Shown: positions 7,966 through 17,068, numbered from the stretch's first letter. The stretch: DNA of 20,960 nt from Bacteroidota bacterium (GCA_023425865.1 JAFABV010000097.1:1-20960); one strand, 5' to 3'. Notes: generated by a model not told the origin, from the letters alone. Numbers and translations are program-made.

Positions 7966-8543
7966 AATGAGCTGGGGGGCAACGGCCTGCCACAACCCGC
8001 CTCTCACACTCCGAGAGCCTGCCTGCCCCTTGGTCCGCCCGCCGACCCGCCACATGCCCCGCCGCCCGTGAGAGGCAAAACTAACTCTATGTCAGCATGC
8101 TGCATGGCCCACCTAAAAAGGAAAATACAGGCTGCCGGATGGGACTACTCACAGCCCACAAAAAAACTTAACACATACCACCACCCTCCATTTCCCCTAT
8201 AACATTTAACGGCCCACTCTCACGAGCAGGCCGTAACGGTTATAATGATAATAAATTTGAATGTACAAATACCCTCACGGGCGTTTATTTCACCTTTAAA
8301 AGTCTATAATAATTCCAACTAAAAAGTATTTAAGTCTTTCAAAAAAATAAACCCGACATTTCTATTAGTCAGGTCTGATACGCCTCTCGAAGAAACGCGT
8401 CGTAAAATTACAACTAATTGTTTGTTCCGCAAAATAACCGAACCAACAATATTAACAAATTAACATATTTTAATTACAACGGTACAAAAAAGTACTGCCA
8501 GAAAACTCGTGAGGCACAATCGCAGTGGTGCCGCCTGAGCGGG

Positions 8544-8568
8544 GCGCGCAAGCGAAGTCTTGCCGCGC
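8544..8568 (-). terminator. Possible hairpin downstream of the six-gene run
   Basis: On the minus strand GCGCGGCAAG pairs with CTTGCGCGC around a six-base loop, with one bulged G. It lies about 100 bp past the last stop codon of the 8671-17068 gene run. No T-run follows, so an intrinsic terminator is not certain. Confidence 0.35.
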
Positions 8569-8670
8569 AATCACGATGATAAGTGACTGGTAGCGAAATA
8601 GATATAGACGGAGACCGTGCCGGCGATGACGGCACGCACACGAGGCAATGGACCCAGGAGCCCGCGCGTA

Positions 8671-9153
8671 CTATTTATGGAGGTGGCGCTTCAGCTCGCT
8701 CTTATCTACCACCACATAAACCGTGTCGACGACGCGCCCCTGCCGAGAGCCCGTGAGGCGCTTCGACACATTGGCAAAGTCGCGGTCGAGGATGGTCACC
8801 CCATCTACAAAGTAATCGCTCTCCCCCCGATTGCTAAACACGTTTTTGAGTCCCCACACCTCATGATACTTTATTTTCACCTTCCAGCCTTCCACCTGCG
8901 CCTGATAGAGCAGCTTGACGAGTGAGTCTTGGTCGTTGCGGTCGTTGTCGAACGAGAAGCTGAACGGCTCGCCGCTGGTGTTCATTCCCGTCTGGGTGAG
9001 GTTCAGCCTGCCCTCCCAGCTGTCCCAGATCACCCCTTTCTTGGTAAACTCGATGAGATTTCCTACCTTCTCTCCATTAGAGTAATTCTCCTTGCAACCC
9101 ACCAACAGGGTGAGGGTAAGCACTGCCAAAACAAGTAAGACTGACTTTTGCAT
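8671..9153 (-). CDS. Small conserved-type lipoprotein of unknown function
   Basis: A 160-residue protein with a clear lipoprotein signal (LLVGC, Cys20) and a mature domain of about 140 residues. It contains WDSWEGRLNLTQTGM, KYHEVWGL and FSNRGESDYFV. The segment around SWEGxLNxTQTG seems familiar from Bacteroidales hypothetical lipoproteins, but I cannot name a function. It is the last gene of the minus-strand run, 37 bp after porX, and is probably co-transcribed. The position suggests an envelope role without proving a link to T9SS. Confidence 0.75.
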   Translation of the reverse strand: MQKSVLLVLAVLTLTLLVGCKENYSNGEKVGNLIEFTKKGVIWDSWEGRLNLTQTGMNTSGEPFSFSFDNDRNDQDSLVKLLYQAQVEGWKVKIKYHEVWGLKNVFSNRGESDYFVDGVTILDRDFANVSKRLTGSRQGRVVDTVYVVVDKSELKRHLHK

Positions 9154-9190
9154 ATAACAGATGATTAGATGGATGGATAAATAAACTACA

Positions 9191-10801
9191 TCATGATCTC
9201 CTACGTGGCGTAAGCGTCACTAACGGGATGAGCATTTCTTCCATAGAGATGCCACCATGCTGGAAGGTGTCTTTGTAATACGACACGTAGTAATTGTAAT
9301 TGTTGGGATAAGCAAAGAAGGCGTCGCCCGTGGCAAACACATAGCTGGTGCTGACATTGGGCGAGGGCAGATGGGCCTTGTGGGGCTCTTTCACCACGAA
9401 GAGGTCCTTGGCCGTGTAGTTGAGATTTTTGCCGAGCTTGTACCTCAGGTTGGTGTTGGTGTTGCGGTCGCCCACGATTTTCACCGGTCGGGAGGCACGG
9501 ATAGAGCCGTGGTCGGTGGTGAGTATCACCTTGAAGTCGCTGTCGGCGAGGCGCGCGAAGAGCTCTGCCAACACCGAGTGTCTAAACCAACTTTGCGTGA
9601 TGCTGCGGTAGGCGCTCTCGTTATTGGCCAGTTCGCGTACCATCTTCGACTCTGTGCGGGCGTGCGAGAGCATGTCGATGAAGTTGATGATGACCACGTT
9701 CAGGTCGTTGTCTTTCAGGCTGTTGTACTGCTGCATGAACTTATCTCCTCCGGCAGAGTCATTGATTTTGTGGTAGCTGAACCTGTCGTGCCGGCGGAAG
9801 CGCTCTATCTGCGTCTGGATGAGCGGTGCCTCGTTGAGGTTCTTCCCTTCCTCGTCCTCCTCGTCAACCCACAGTTCGGGAAACATTTCGGCAATCTGGT
9901 TGGGCATGAGACCGCTGAAGATGGCGTTGCGCGCATATTGCGTGGCCGTAGGCAGAATGCTGACGTACATGTCTTCGTCGATGTCAAACTGGTCGCCTAT
10001 CTCCTGCGCCAAGACTCGCCACTGGTCCCAACGGAAGTTGTCGACCACGATGAGGAACACCTTCTCGCCCTCCTTGAGCATGGGAAAGATACGCTCCTTG
10101 AAAATGTCGGGGCTGAGAAGGGGCTTGTCGCCAGACTGCTGAGAGCCCTTGGAGGCGAGGGCGGGCGCAGGGTAAGCGGCCCTGAGACCATAGTTCCCCA
10201 TCCAGTCCATGTAGTTGTTCCTGATGTATTTGGCAAAGCCGATATTGGCCTCCTCCTTCTGCATCTGCAGCATCTCGGTCATCTGACTGTTGGTAGAACT
10301 GAGCTCTATCTCCCAATGCACCAATCGCTTGTACACTTCCATCCAGTCGTGCCAGTTGGCGCTGTCGCTGATTTGCATGGCCAACGACTGGTATTCTTGC
10401 TGATAGCCGCTCTGCGTCACCTCGGTGACAATCTCCTTGCGGTGGATGTTCTTCTTCAGCGTGAGCAGTATTTGGCTCGGGTTGACGGGCTTGATGAGGT
10501 AGTCGGCTATCTTCGAGCCTATGGCCTGGTCCATGATGTCCTCCTCCTCGCTCTTTGTCACCATCACCACAGGGGTTTGCGGCTGGATGTCCTTGATGCG
10601 TTGGAGTGTTTCGAGACCGGTGAGTCCCGGCATCATCTCGTCGAGCATCACCAAGTCGTAGGTGTGCTGTCGGCACTCATCAATAGCGTCGGCCCCGTTG
10701 CTCACGGTGGTGACGGTGTATCCTTTCTTTTCGAGGAAGATGACGTGAGCCTTCAGCAGCTCTATCTCGTCATCTACCCATAGTATGTATCCGTTTGTCA
10801 T
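9191..10801 (-). CDS. porX: PorX: response regulator with PglZ/alkaline-phosphatase-type domain (T9SS signalling)
   Basis: A 536-residue protein. Residues 1-120 form a receiver domain: acidic pair Asp10/Asp11, phospho-acceptor Asp54 (VMLDEMMPG), Thr82 and Lys104 (IKPVNP). A helical linker follows to about 200. Residues 240-530 are a PglZ-type domain of the alkaline-phosphatase superfamily, with candidate metal and catalytic residues Asp254 (VVDNFRWDQW), Thr285/Thr287 (PTATQY), Asp376 and His380 (FIDMLSH), Asp430/His431 (TTDHGS) and His515 (QHGG). This architecture is PorX, the cytoplasmic regulator that works with sensor PorY and sigma factor SigP in Porphyromonas gingivalis to control T9SS genes. 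The ATG follows the porW stop after a single base, so translation is probably coupled. Confidence 0.95.
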   Translation of the reverse strand: MTNGYILWVDDEIELLKAHVIFLEKKGYTVTTVSNGADAIDECRQHTYDLVMLDEMMPGLTGLETLQRIKDIQPQTPVVMVTKSEEEDIMDQAIGSKIADYLIKPVNPSQILLTLKKNIHRKEIVTEVTQSGYQQEYQSLAMQISDSANWHDWMEVYKRLVHWEIELSSTNSQMTEMLQMQKEEANIGFAKYIRNNYMDWMGNYGLRAAYPAPALASKGSQQSGDKPLLSPDIFKERIFPMLKEGEKVFLIVVDNFRWDQWRVLAQEIGDQFDIDEDMYVSILPTATQYARNAIFSGLMPNQIAEMFPELWVDEEDEEGKNLNEAPLIQTQIERFRRHDRFSYHKINDSAGGDKFMQQYNSLKDNDLNVVIINFIDMLSHARTESKMVRELANNESAYRSITQSWFRHSVLAELFARLADSDFKVILTTDHGSIRASRPVKIVGDRNTNTNLRYKLGKNLNYTAKDLFVVKEPHKAHLPSPNVSTSYVFATGDAFFAYPNNYNYYVSYYKDTFQHGGISMEEMLIPLVTLTPRRRS

Positions 10802-10802
10802 A

Positions 10803-13800
10803 TCAGAATCCTTCCAAATCGTAATATTCGTCCTCCAAGTCCACCGGGGTAACGGGTTTGTTGGGTTGTTGGGTTGCCGGCTTGTTGGTTTGCTGGTTTG
10901 CTGGTTTGTTGGTTTGCTGGTTTGATGGTTTGTTGGTGGCTGGCTTGCCCGCCTTACCAGTAGCAGCCGGCTGCTTCGGCGTATTCACCGGAACGACCGT
11001 GGTGCCGGGCCGGGCAGCAGGCGTGTCCACCGGAACGACCGTTGTGCCGGGTCGGGCGACAGGCGTGTCCACCGGAACGACCGTGGTACCGGGCCGGGCG
11101 ACAGGCGTGTCCACCGGAACAACCGTGGTGCCGGGTCGGGCGACAGGCGTGTCCACCGGAACGACCGTGGTGCCGGGCGGCGTGGGTGGCTGGGGTGTCT
11201 CGATAGGAACAATGGTGCCAGTGGGCTGCACGGGCTCGTCGGGTACCAAGATGGTTCCTTCTAAATAATTGTCGATATCGGTAGGCGTGGGGGCAGCCTG
11301 CGGCTCGGGCTCAGGTTCGGCGGTGACCTCCGCCGGCTCATTGAGCAGATAGAAGGTAGACACCTTGAGCGGGGCAAAATGGGTGGAATAGAACTTGTCG
11401 TACTCGTCGTAGCTGTAATTGGTGCCGAGCAGGGGCAGGTTTTCCTCGCTGATGACCACTGCCCGGGCCTTGGCGGCCAACCGCGTCACCGCTGCCTGCC
11501 TGAACAGCTGCCGGGTATAGAGCAGGGCCTCATCATAACTGCGGAATCCTCCCACCATCATGCGGTGCAGTCCGTCGGCGTCGTCGATGGTGATATCGAA
11601 GTCGCGCACCAGATAACTCGTGAAGTTATAACGTGCCAGCTCAAACAGGAGTTTGTTCTCGTTGACCGAGTCGGGCGGGTAGACCATCATAAACAGGAAG
11701 CCCGTGTTGCGCTCATTGCTGAGCTTGCGCGCCTGCAGCGAGTCGCTGTCATTGAGCACCACGCTGCGCCGCGACCACACGTTGCCTAAGTCGAACTTGC
11801 CGCCCCTGAGCCTGCGACCCGCCTTGACGCCGTTGACTATCATTCCCGCCATCTCGGCCAGCCTACTCTGGGGATAGTTTTGCACCAGGGTATTCAGGTC
11901 GGCCACACAAGCGTCGCCATCGCCGGCATTGAGCTTAGACAGCGCGCCGATAAACAGAAACTTGTCGCGGTTAGCCCCGAGGGGGAAGCGCGTCTCCGAC
12001 ACGAGGGTGTTGGCGGCCACCTCTGTATAACGGTCGGCCTTGAAGGCATCGTAGGTGGCCGCGTAAAGGCTGTCTTCAATGGCCACGCCATACTTGGCGT
12101 TCTGCGCAAAATAAGGGTCGGTGAGGAGGGTGGTCCACTGGCTCTGTGGGAAATGCTGACGCAGCAAACCGACGTAGCCTTCGGCCTGCGCCATGCGCCC
12201 CATGCGTGCGTAAAGCAGGAAGAGGTGATAGTACACCTCGTCAGTATGGGCATAGTCGGGATACTGGTCGGCAAGGCGGCGCAAGGCTTTCTCACTCAGC
12301 GGCAGATTGTCGAGCTTATCCTTGAAGATGACGCCGCTGCGGAACAGACCGTCCATGATGACCAGATTGCTGGCTTGCACCTGCTCTGCGGTGAAGGGTA
12401 TCTGCGCCAAGTAATACTCGCGCTGGTGGGGGTCGGCAGCGAGACTGTCGTTGGCGGTGGCCTCACTGCCGGCCGACCGGCCGCCGGGTGCCAGAGTGTC
12501 TGCGGCGGCCTGGTCGGTGCCGTCGGCCCATGGGTCGCCCATACCGGCCACCACGGTCTTGTTGACGCGTTGCCAGTCGTCTACGTTCTCACGCTTTCCC
12601 CAGATGCGCTGAAACTGCTGCTTGCCCTGCTGCACCGCCATGGGATTGTAGAAATACCACCCCGCCGCCGACTGGGGGGTGGTGGTGACGGGCGTGCGTG
12701 TGGGCATATTGATGCCCTGCCCGCCGTTTTGCTGCGCCACGCGCTGGGCCTCGGCCTCAGCGATTCTGTCGCGCTCGGCCTTTTCTTTCTTTTTCAACGC
12801 GTCGATGACCCGGTCGATGGCGGCATTGCGCTGCGCCTCGCTGGCCCGGGCCAACGTCTGCAGCGAGTCTTGCAAGTGTACGGCATCGGTATAAGGTACC
12901 AACTCGTCGAGCACCTTTGAGCGGTCGGAGAGTTGCTGATAGTCGGGGCGCTCCTTGTCGAGCAGGCCAATGGCCTCGCCATAGCAGCGCTGGGCGTCAC
13001 CATATTTTTCCATTTCCCAGTAGAGGTCGCCCAGGCGCAACAGCAACACGCCCTTCTCTATGCCTGTGCGCGTGGCCTTGGCCACACCCTTCTCATAACT
13101 GCCGATGGCCTGCGCCGTGTCGTTCTGTGCCATGTAGATATTGCCCATGGCGTAATATACCTGGTCGAGATAGTCGGCATTGTTTTCCGAGGCGGCCATG
13201 CGGCGCAGCTTGCCCAACATCTGTCGGGCCTGCTTCGAGGCCATGACCTCGGTCTGGGCAATGCGGGCGTTGAACTCCAGTTCGTAGGGCGGATTGAGTC
13301 GGATGACGTGCGTGAAGGCTTTGTAGGCCTCCTCGTGATGGCCGAGCGCCGCCTCCAACTGTCCCAACAGATACCATTGGCGCGCCTTCTGCTTGCGCCG
13401 CATCTCATGCCTGATGACCTTTTTGAGATAAGGAATGGCGCGCTCGTATGACTTGGCGTGAATGTAATAGTCGGCATAAGCATAGTCCCATTCTTTCTGC
13501 GCCCGCCAGTGTATGGAGTCGCGTTCGATGTTGCGGATCACGTCCTCGGCATCATACATCCACCCATTCTCCACATAGGCCTTGACGAGCCATGCCCGCG
13601 CCTTGCCGTAGATGGCAGGCTGCGTCTGGAAGAGGCGACTCATATAACTGAAGGTAGAGGCGGCGCCATCGAAGTCGCCACTATGAAACTGTGCCCTACC
13701 CATGAGCATCCACACCTTCCACATGAAGGGGTTGTACTCCTTGCGGCCGAGCCACTCGATGTCTTTCGCCGTTTTGCGGCGACTCTTGTTCCACACCGGA

Positions 13801-14120
13801 CGACGGCTGATGCTGTGGAGCTTGATGGCTTTCTGCGACTTTTCTATGGCCTTGTCAAAGTTGGCCTTGCCCAATTCGCGGCTGGCCTTGTTGCCTACCG
13901 GGTACAGGGGAATCAGTTCCGTGAAGTTGTCCTTGTTGCCGTTTTCCTTCTCCAAGGAACCGTCGATATAGGCCACCGACCCGTTATAATAAACGTTATA
14001 ACGGGTATTGAAGGACTGCCACCACCGAGACTTGGCCGTGTTCTGCCCGGTGGAACAAGCGGTAATGACCAGTGCCAAGCCTGTCACGACCACGAGAGCG
14101 ATATGGTTACGGATTTTCAA
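10803..14120 (-). CDS. porW: PorW/SprE: TPR lipoprotein of the type IX secretion system
   Basis: An 1105-residue protein with a lipoprotein signal peptide (lipobox ITAC, Cys22). The early region has the FNTRYNVYYNG motif typical of PorW/SprE. TPR-like helical pairs run from about 130 to 400 (for example MLMGRAQFHSGDFDGA, WYLLGQLEAALGHHEEAYKA). Then come a charged linker with AEAQ-type coil (about 430-470), a second helical part and a C-terminal Pro/Thr tail. Family role: periplasmic outer-membrane lipoprotein that helps join T9SS core parts. The tail (977-1047) contains 14-residue repeats built on GTTVVPVDTPVARP, then an Asn/Lys/Gln-rich stretch, and ends in an acidic DLEDEYYDLEGF. It sits directly upstream of porX and 82 bp downstream of the Cys-rich membrane gene. 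Naming as porW versus sprE is by family equivalence. Confidence 0.9.
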   Translation of the reverse strand: MKIRNHIALVVVTGLALVITACSTGQNTAKSRWWQSFNTRYNVYYNGSVAYIDGSLEKENGNKDNFTELIPLYPVGNKASRELGKANFDKAIEKSQKAIKLHSISRRPVWNKSRRKTAKDIEWLGRKEYNPFMWKVWMLMGRAQFHSGDFDGAASTFSYMSRLFQTQPAIYGKARAWLVKAYVENGWMYDAEDVIRNIERDSIHWRAQKEWDYAYADYYIHAKSYERAIPYLKKVIRHEMRRKQKARQWYLLGQLEAALGHHEEAYKAFTHVIRLNPPYELEFNARIAQTEVMASKQARQMLGKLRRMAASENNADYLDQVYYAMGNIYMAQNDTAQAIGSYEKGVAKATRTGIEKGVLLLRLGDLYWEMEKYGDAQRCYGEAIGLLDKERPDYQQLSDRSKVLDELVPYTDAVHLQDSLQTLARASEAQRNAAIDRVIDALKKKEKAERDRIAEAEAQRVAQQNGGQGINMPTRTPVTTTPQSAAGWYFYNPMAVQQGKQQFQRIWGKRENVDDWQRVNKTVVAGMGDPWADGTDQAAADTLAPGGRSAGSEATANDSLAADPHQREYYLAQIPFTAEQVQASNLVIMDGLFRSGVIFKDKLDNLPLSEKALRRLADQYPDYAHTDEVYYHLFLLYARMGRMAQAEGYVGLLRQHFPQSQWTTLLTDPYFAQNAKYGVAIEDSLYAATYDAFKADRYTEVAANTLVSETRFPLGANRDKFLFIGALSKLNAGDGDACVADLNTLVQNYPQSRLAEMAGMIVNGVKAGRRLRGGKFDLGNVWSRRSVVLNDSDSLQARKLSNERNTGFLFMMVYPPDSVNENKLLFELARYNFTSYLVRDFDITIDDADGLHRMMVGGFRSYDEALLYTRQLFRQAAVTRLAAKARAVVISEENLPLLGTNYSYDEYDKFYSTHFAPLKVSTFYLLNEPAEVTAEPEPEPQAAPTPTDIDNYLEGTILVPDEPVQPTGTIVPIETPQPPTPPGTTVVPVDTPVARPGTTVVPVDTPVARPGTTVVPVDTPVARPGTTVVPVDTPAARPGTTVVPVNTPKQPAATGKAGKPATNKPSNQQTNKPANQQTNKPATQQPNKPVTPVDLEDEYYDLEGF
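10855..10937. repeat. Short TTGTTGG(T)TTGCTGG simple repeats in porW
   Basis: A G/T-rich tract encodes the Gln-Gln-Thr-Asn-Lys-Pro-type tail of PorW. Units of about 8 and 16-24 bases recur in variable order, a pattern prone to slippage. Gains or losses of multiples of three bases would change the tail length. Confidence 0.7.
10981..11190. repeat. 42-bp in-frame minisatellite in porW
   Basis: The landmark GT(G/A)T(C/T)CACCGGAAC recurs at 10981, 11023, 11065, 11107 and 11149, exactly 42 bp apart, with few base changes. Each unit encodes 14 residues of the GTTVVPVDTPVARP type. Near identity at the DNA level, including synonymous positions, means recent expansion or ongoing homogenisation. Confidence 0.93.
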
Positions 14121-14202
14121 CAGTGGTATAACCCGTTATTCATTGGTTTACTACGTACGTGGCAGCTTATGGCGGGCACGCCCGGCCTTCTCCCTGACGG
14201 CA

Positions 14203-14586
14203 TCATCCCGCCAACTGCACAAACTCGTCTTTGATGCCATCGGGCATATTGATGCCACGGAGGATAAGACTGCGGTTCCAGGCCTTCACCTCGTCGGGAC
14301 GCAATGTCTCCAAGACCTCGGCAAACTGCTCGGTCTCTTCGTCCGTATAGGCATCCGACGGACGGCCCTGGTAGCTGTCAAGTTCCTCGTCGTCAAAGTA
14401 TTCCACCTCTTGGGTGGCGGCGACCATCATGCACTCCTGTTCACAAAGGGCATCGGTGCCACTGCAGGTCGAACAGTCGCCTGCGGCCTCCACGATGGCG
14501 GTCTCGCCATGCTTGCGCTGGGAGATGATGCCATGAACGGCGGCAAAAAGTCCAAGGGCTACAAGCCCAATAATGAGATATAACAT
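14203..14586 (-). CDS. Cys-rich single-pass membrane protein, function unknown
   Basis: A 127-residue protein; the frame continues upstream into aroA, but ATG 14586 gives a sensible start 35 bp after the aroA stop. Residues 1-20 are a hydrophobic membrane segment. A cluster C38-x2-C41-x6-C48-x3-C52 follows, then an acidic region (YFDDEELDSYQGR) and a C-terminal helix around WNRSLILRGINMPD. I recall similar Bacteroidales proteins labelled 'phospholipase' in databases, but no phospholipase motif is visible and I would not use that name. The Cys cluster could bind a metal or form disulfides. It is embedded between aroA and porW in the same run. Confidence 0.8.
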   Translation of the reverse strand: MLYLIIGLVALGLFAAVHGIISQRKHGETAIVEAAGDCSTCSGTDALCEQECMMVAATQEVEYFDDEELDSYQGRPSDAYTDEETEQFAEVLETLRPDEVKAWNRSLILRGINMPDGIKDEFVQLAG

Positions 14587-14621
14587 GGGTGTTGGGGATT
14601 CATGAAGCGATGGGTACGGCC

Positions 14622-15890
14622 TCAGCCTTGCCCATCGTGCGTTTGATGTATGACAAAGCCCGCCGCCTCCAGGTCGCGCCAGAAATGCGGATACGACTTG
14701 CTCACCACCTCGGGGTTGTTGATTTTCAGTCCGGGAAACTTGACGGCGAGGGGGGCAAAGGCCAATGCCATGCGGTGGTCTTCGTAGGTGTCGATGGCCT
14801 CCATGGTGGCATCGCCACGAGTGCCGTCCCACAGCAGCGTGGTGTCGCCCTCGCTGTGCAGGCGGTAGCCCAGTTTGCCCAACTCGGTGATCAGCGCCTG
14901 CAGGCGGTCGGTCTCCTTGATGCGCAAACTGGCCAGACCGGTGAAGCGGAACGGGATATCGAGGGCACAACAGGTGGTGACGGCCGTTTGGGCAAGGTCG
15001 GGACAGTTGATGAAATCGAAGGAAAGATGCTGTACGCGTGACAGGTGGCGGGTGAGGGTCACCGTAGTGGGCACGCCAGACGTGGTATCGTCGAACGCGG
15101 TACGCACACCCAACAGCGAGAAGAGGTATTTCACGATGGAGTCGCCCTGCTTGGAACCGTCCATCAGTCCCAAGAGCTGCACCCGCGAGGCGTCGGTAGC
15201 ATAGAGCGCCGTGAGCTCATACCAGTAGGAGGCGGCGCTCCAGTCGTTCTCAATGAGATAGGTGCGTGCCGCGTATGGCTGGGGATGCACGGTGATGGTG
15301 TCAGCGCCCGACCAGTCGGCATTGGCTCCAAACTCACGCATCATCCATAACGTGAGGTCGATGTAGGGCCGGGAGACGATGGTGCCCGTGAGGTGAAGCT
15401 CTAAGCCTTTGGCCATCACCGGCGCTATGAGCAGCAGGGCGGAGATATATTGTGAACTGATGTTACCGGGAATCTCGAGTTTGCCCCCGGGCAGGGTTTG
15501 CCCCTTGACGCGCAGCGGAGGAAAGCCCTCTTCGCCCACATAGGCGATGTCGGCACCCATCATACGCAAGGCATCGACCAGCGGCCCAATGGGGCGGTGC
15601 CGCATTCGCTCGGTGCCGGTCACCACATGCTCGCCGCCAGGCAGGGCAGCCAGATAAGCCGTGATGAAACGCATGGCGGTGCCGGCGGCCTTGATGTCGA
15701 TGGTAGGCGCCATGTGTGTCAGGGCGGCGATGAGCACCTCCGTATCGTCGCAGTCAGAGAGATTGTCGGGCAGGATATGCCCCCCGGCCAAGGCATGGAT
15801 GAGCATCGCCCTGTTGCTGACGCTCTTCGAGGCGGGCAGCGCGACAGTAGCCGCGAGCTGCGAGGGGGCATGTATGGTGTATGTATTCAT
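14622..15890 (-). CDS. aroA: 3-phosphoshikimate 1-carboxyvinyltransferase (EPSP synthase)
   Basis: A 422-residue cytoplasmic enzyme of the shikimate pathway that joins phosphoenolpyruvate to shikimate-3-phosphate. Seen motifs: Lys22-Ser23 and Arg27 in SKSVSNR, GTAMR with Arg73, KETDRLQALITELGKLG with the catalytic Asp, and YEDHRMALAFAPLA near the C terminus. Length is close to the E. coli enzyme (427). It overlaps nothing but sits 11 bp after the metzincin gene and 35 bp before the Cys-rich membrane gene. It is a core metabolic gene, which matters for judging what kind of replicon carries the nearby plasmid-type origin. Confidence 0.97.
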   Translation of the reverse strand: MNTYTIHAPSQLAATVALPASKSVSNRAMLIHALAGGHILPDNLSDCDDTEVLIAALTHMAPTIDIKAAGTAMRFITAYLAALPGGEHVVTGTERMRHRPIGPLVDALRMMGADIAYVGEEGFPPLRVKGQTLPGGKLEIPGNISSQYISALLLIAPVMAKGLELHLTGTIVSRPYIDLTLWMMREFGANADWSGADTITVHPQPYAARTYLIENDWSAASYWYELTALYATDASRVQLLGLMDGSKQGDSIVKYLFSLLGVRTAFDDTTSGVPTTVTLTRHLSRVQHLSFDFINCPDLAQTAVTTCCALDIPFRFTGLASLRIKETDRLQALITELGKLGYRLHSEGDTTLLWDGTRGDATMEAIDTYEDHRMALAFAPLAVKFPGLKINNPEVVSKSYPHFWRDLEAAGFVIHQTHDGQG

Positions 15891-15901
15891 AAGCGCGTAT
15901 G

Positions 15902-17068
15902 CTATCTGATGATCACTGGGCGCAGGTTGAGCTTCTCATTGTCGGAAGCGGCACGTGTGCGTACGTTCACGCCATTCTTCTTCGGACCGGGAATCAGCGG
16001 ACTATAATAGAGCACGTGGCGCACTCGGGCCTTTTGGTCGGCCGAGAACTTATAACCTAACGAATAAGAATAATCCATGATATTGGCCGAGAAGAACTCC
16101 GTGCCGTCACAGGCATGGCGAAGGATGACATCGTTGAGTTGCGGCGAACTGTTGTTCTCCATATAATAGGTGAGGTAGCTCTCATATTCGCTCCGGTTGT
16201 ACGAGGGCGTATCCTCACAATAATCTGTATCGGCGCATGAGTCTACAGGCTCTACCGAATCGTCCTCCTCGTTTTCGGTGAACATATGGAAAAGTCCGAG
16301 ATAATGCCCCAACTCATGGGCCAACGTCACCACGATGTCTGAGGGAACGACGGTGTACCCGTTCTGAATGCCATTGACATATCTGCTCGACTGGTAATAA
16401 CCGCCCGTGCTGGCGAGGTTGGCATAGGTGCTGTTGATGGCAGAACAATGCGCGTAAGCGAGGTTCGACTTCGAGATGTAGCGCGACGTGGTGGTCTGGA
16501 GTCCGGCCAACGCGGTGGTGTCAGACACCGACAGGGGCATATGCGAAATGCCGAGGGTGACACCGTCGGTAGCGTCGTCACTCTTGAAATTGAACATCAT
16601 CACATTGATATAATCGTTGGGATCCCAGATGTACTTTGTGTTGGCGCCCGTGTTATCTTTCATGAACTTCGTCACATCGATAGGATATTCGCCCGAATAC
16701 TTCACGTATTCCACCCCGGGCGTAGAGAGCTTCTTGCCGCTTTCATCGTACTCTGCCAGCACAAACTTCACGTTCATGGCCTGGCTCTCCCCGTATATGC
16801 CGCCCTGATAGATTTCGTTGACATATTGCAAGATATTCTTCAACCGCGCGGCGGGGATATACTGACTGGCGTCGTTGGCATTCTGATAGAGCACATGGAA
16901 AATGACAGGCAGCTCGTAAACGTAATTGCTGTCGATGGTAGCTGCCGTCAGGTCGTTGTCCTGGTCTACGGCTGTGGCCTCCTCGGGCGTATCCACCGCG
17001 TCGTCGCTACCGCACGCAGCGAACACCAATGCCATAAACAGGCACATACAGAGGGTCAATGGTTTCAT
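15902..17068 (-). CDS. Zinc metalloprotease lipoprotein (metzincin, M43-like)
   Basis: A 388-residue protein with a lipoprotein signal (FAAC, Cys19). It carries the full metzincin motif HELGHYLGLFH, with zinc ligands His251, His255 and His261 and catalytic Glu252, and a Met-turn NIMDYS (Met331). A Cys-rich insert after the zinc site (CADTDYCEDTP, 278-287, plus Cys320) is typical of pappalysin-like M43 enzymes. It fits the Bacteroidales zinc-dependent metalloproteinase lipoprotein family (BF0631 type). Inference: a surface or periplasm-facing protease exported by Sec and lipidated; no T9SS C-terminal sorting domain is evident. First gene of the minus-strand run that also carries two T9SS genes. 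Confidence 0.9.
   Translation of the reverse strand: MKPLTLCMCLFMALVFAACGSDDAVDTPEEATAVDQDNDLTAATIDSNYVYELPVIFHVLYQNANDASQYIPAARLKNILQYVNEIYQGGIYGESQAMNVKFVLAEYDESGKKLSTPGVEYVKYSGEYPIDVTKFMKDNTGANTKYIWDPNDYINVMMFNFKSDDATDGVTLGISHMPLSVSDTTALAGLQTTTSRYISKSNLAYAHCSAINSTYANLASTGGYYQSSRYVNGIQNGYTVVPSDIVVTLAHELGHYLGLFHMFTENEEDDSVEPVDSCADTDYCEDTPSYNRSEYESYLTYYMENNSSPQLNDVILRHACDGTEFFSANIMDYSYSLGYKFSADQKARVRHVLYYSPLIPGPKKNGVNVRTRAASDNEKLNLRPVIIR

Larger units (their letters stand above)
7812..8670. other. 859-bp gene-free region between convergent genes
   Basis: No open frame here looks coding. 7812-7870 is GC-rich. 7874-7965 holds 23-bp tandem repeats. 7970-8110 is GC-rich and featureless. About 8150-8510 is strikingly AT-rich, with runs such as CAATATTAACAAATTAACAT. 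A GC-rich hairpin lies at 8544-8568. Such a long non-coding stretch at the junction of convergent transcripts could hold an unannotated RNA gene, but I recognise none. Confidence 0.7.

Noticed and set aside
10981..11190. CRISPR-like or regulatory repeat
   Set aside because: The 42-bp units are a multiple of three, in frame, and encode a Pro/Thr repeat within porW.
14587..14970. Upstream extension of the Cys-rich protein to 255 residues
   Set aside because: The extra part overlaps the aroA coding sequence in another frame; ATG 14586 gives a membrane-segment start just after aroA.
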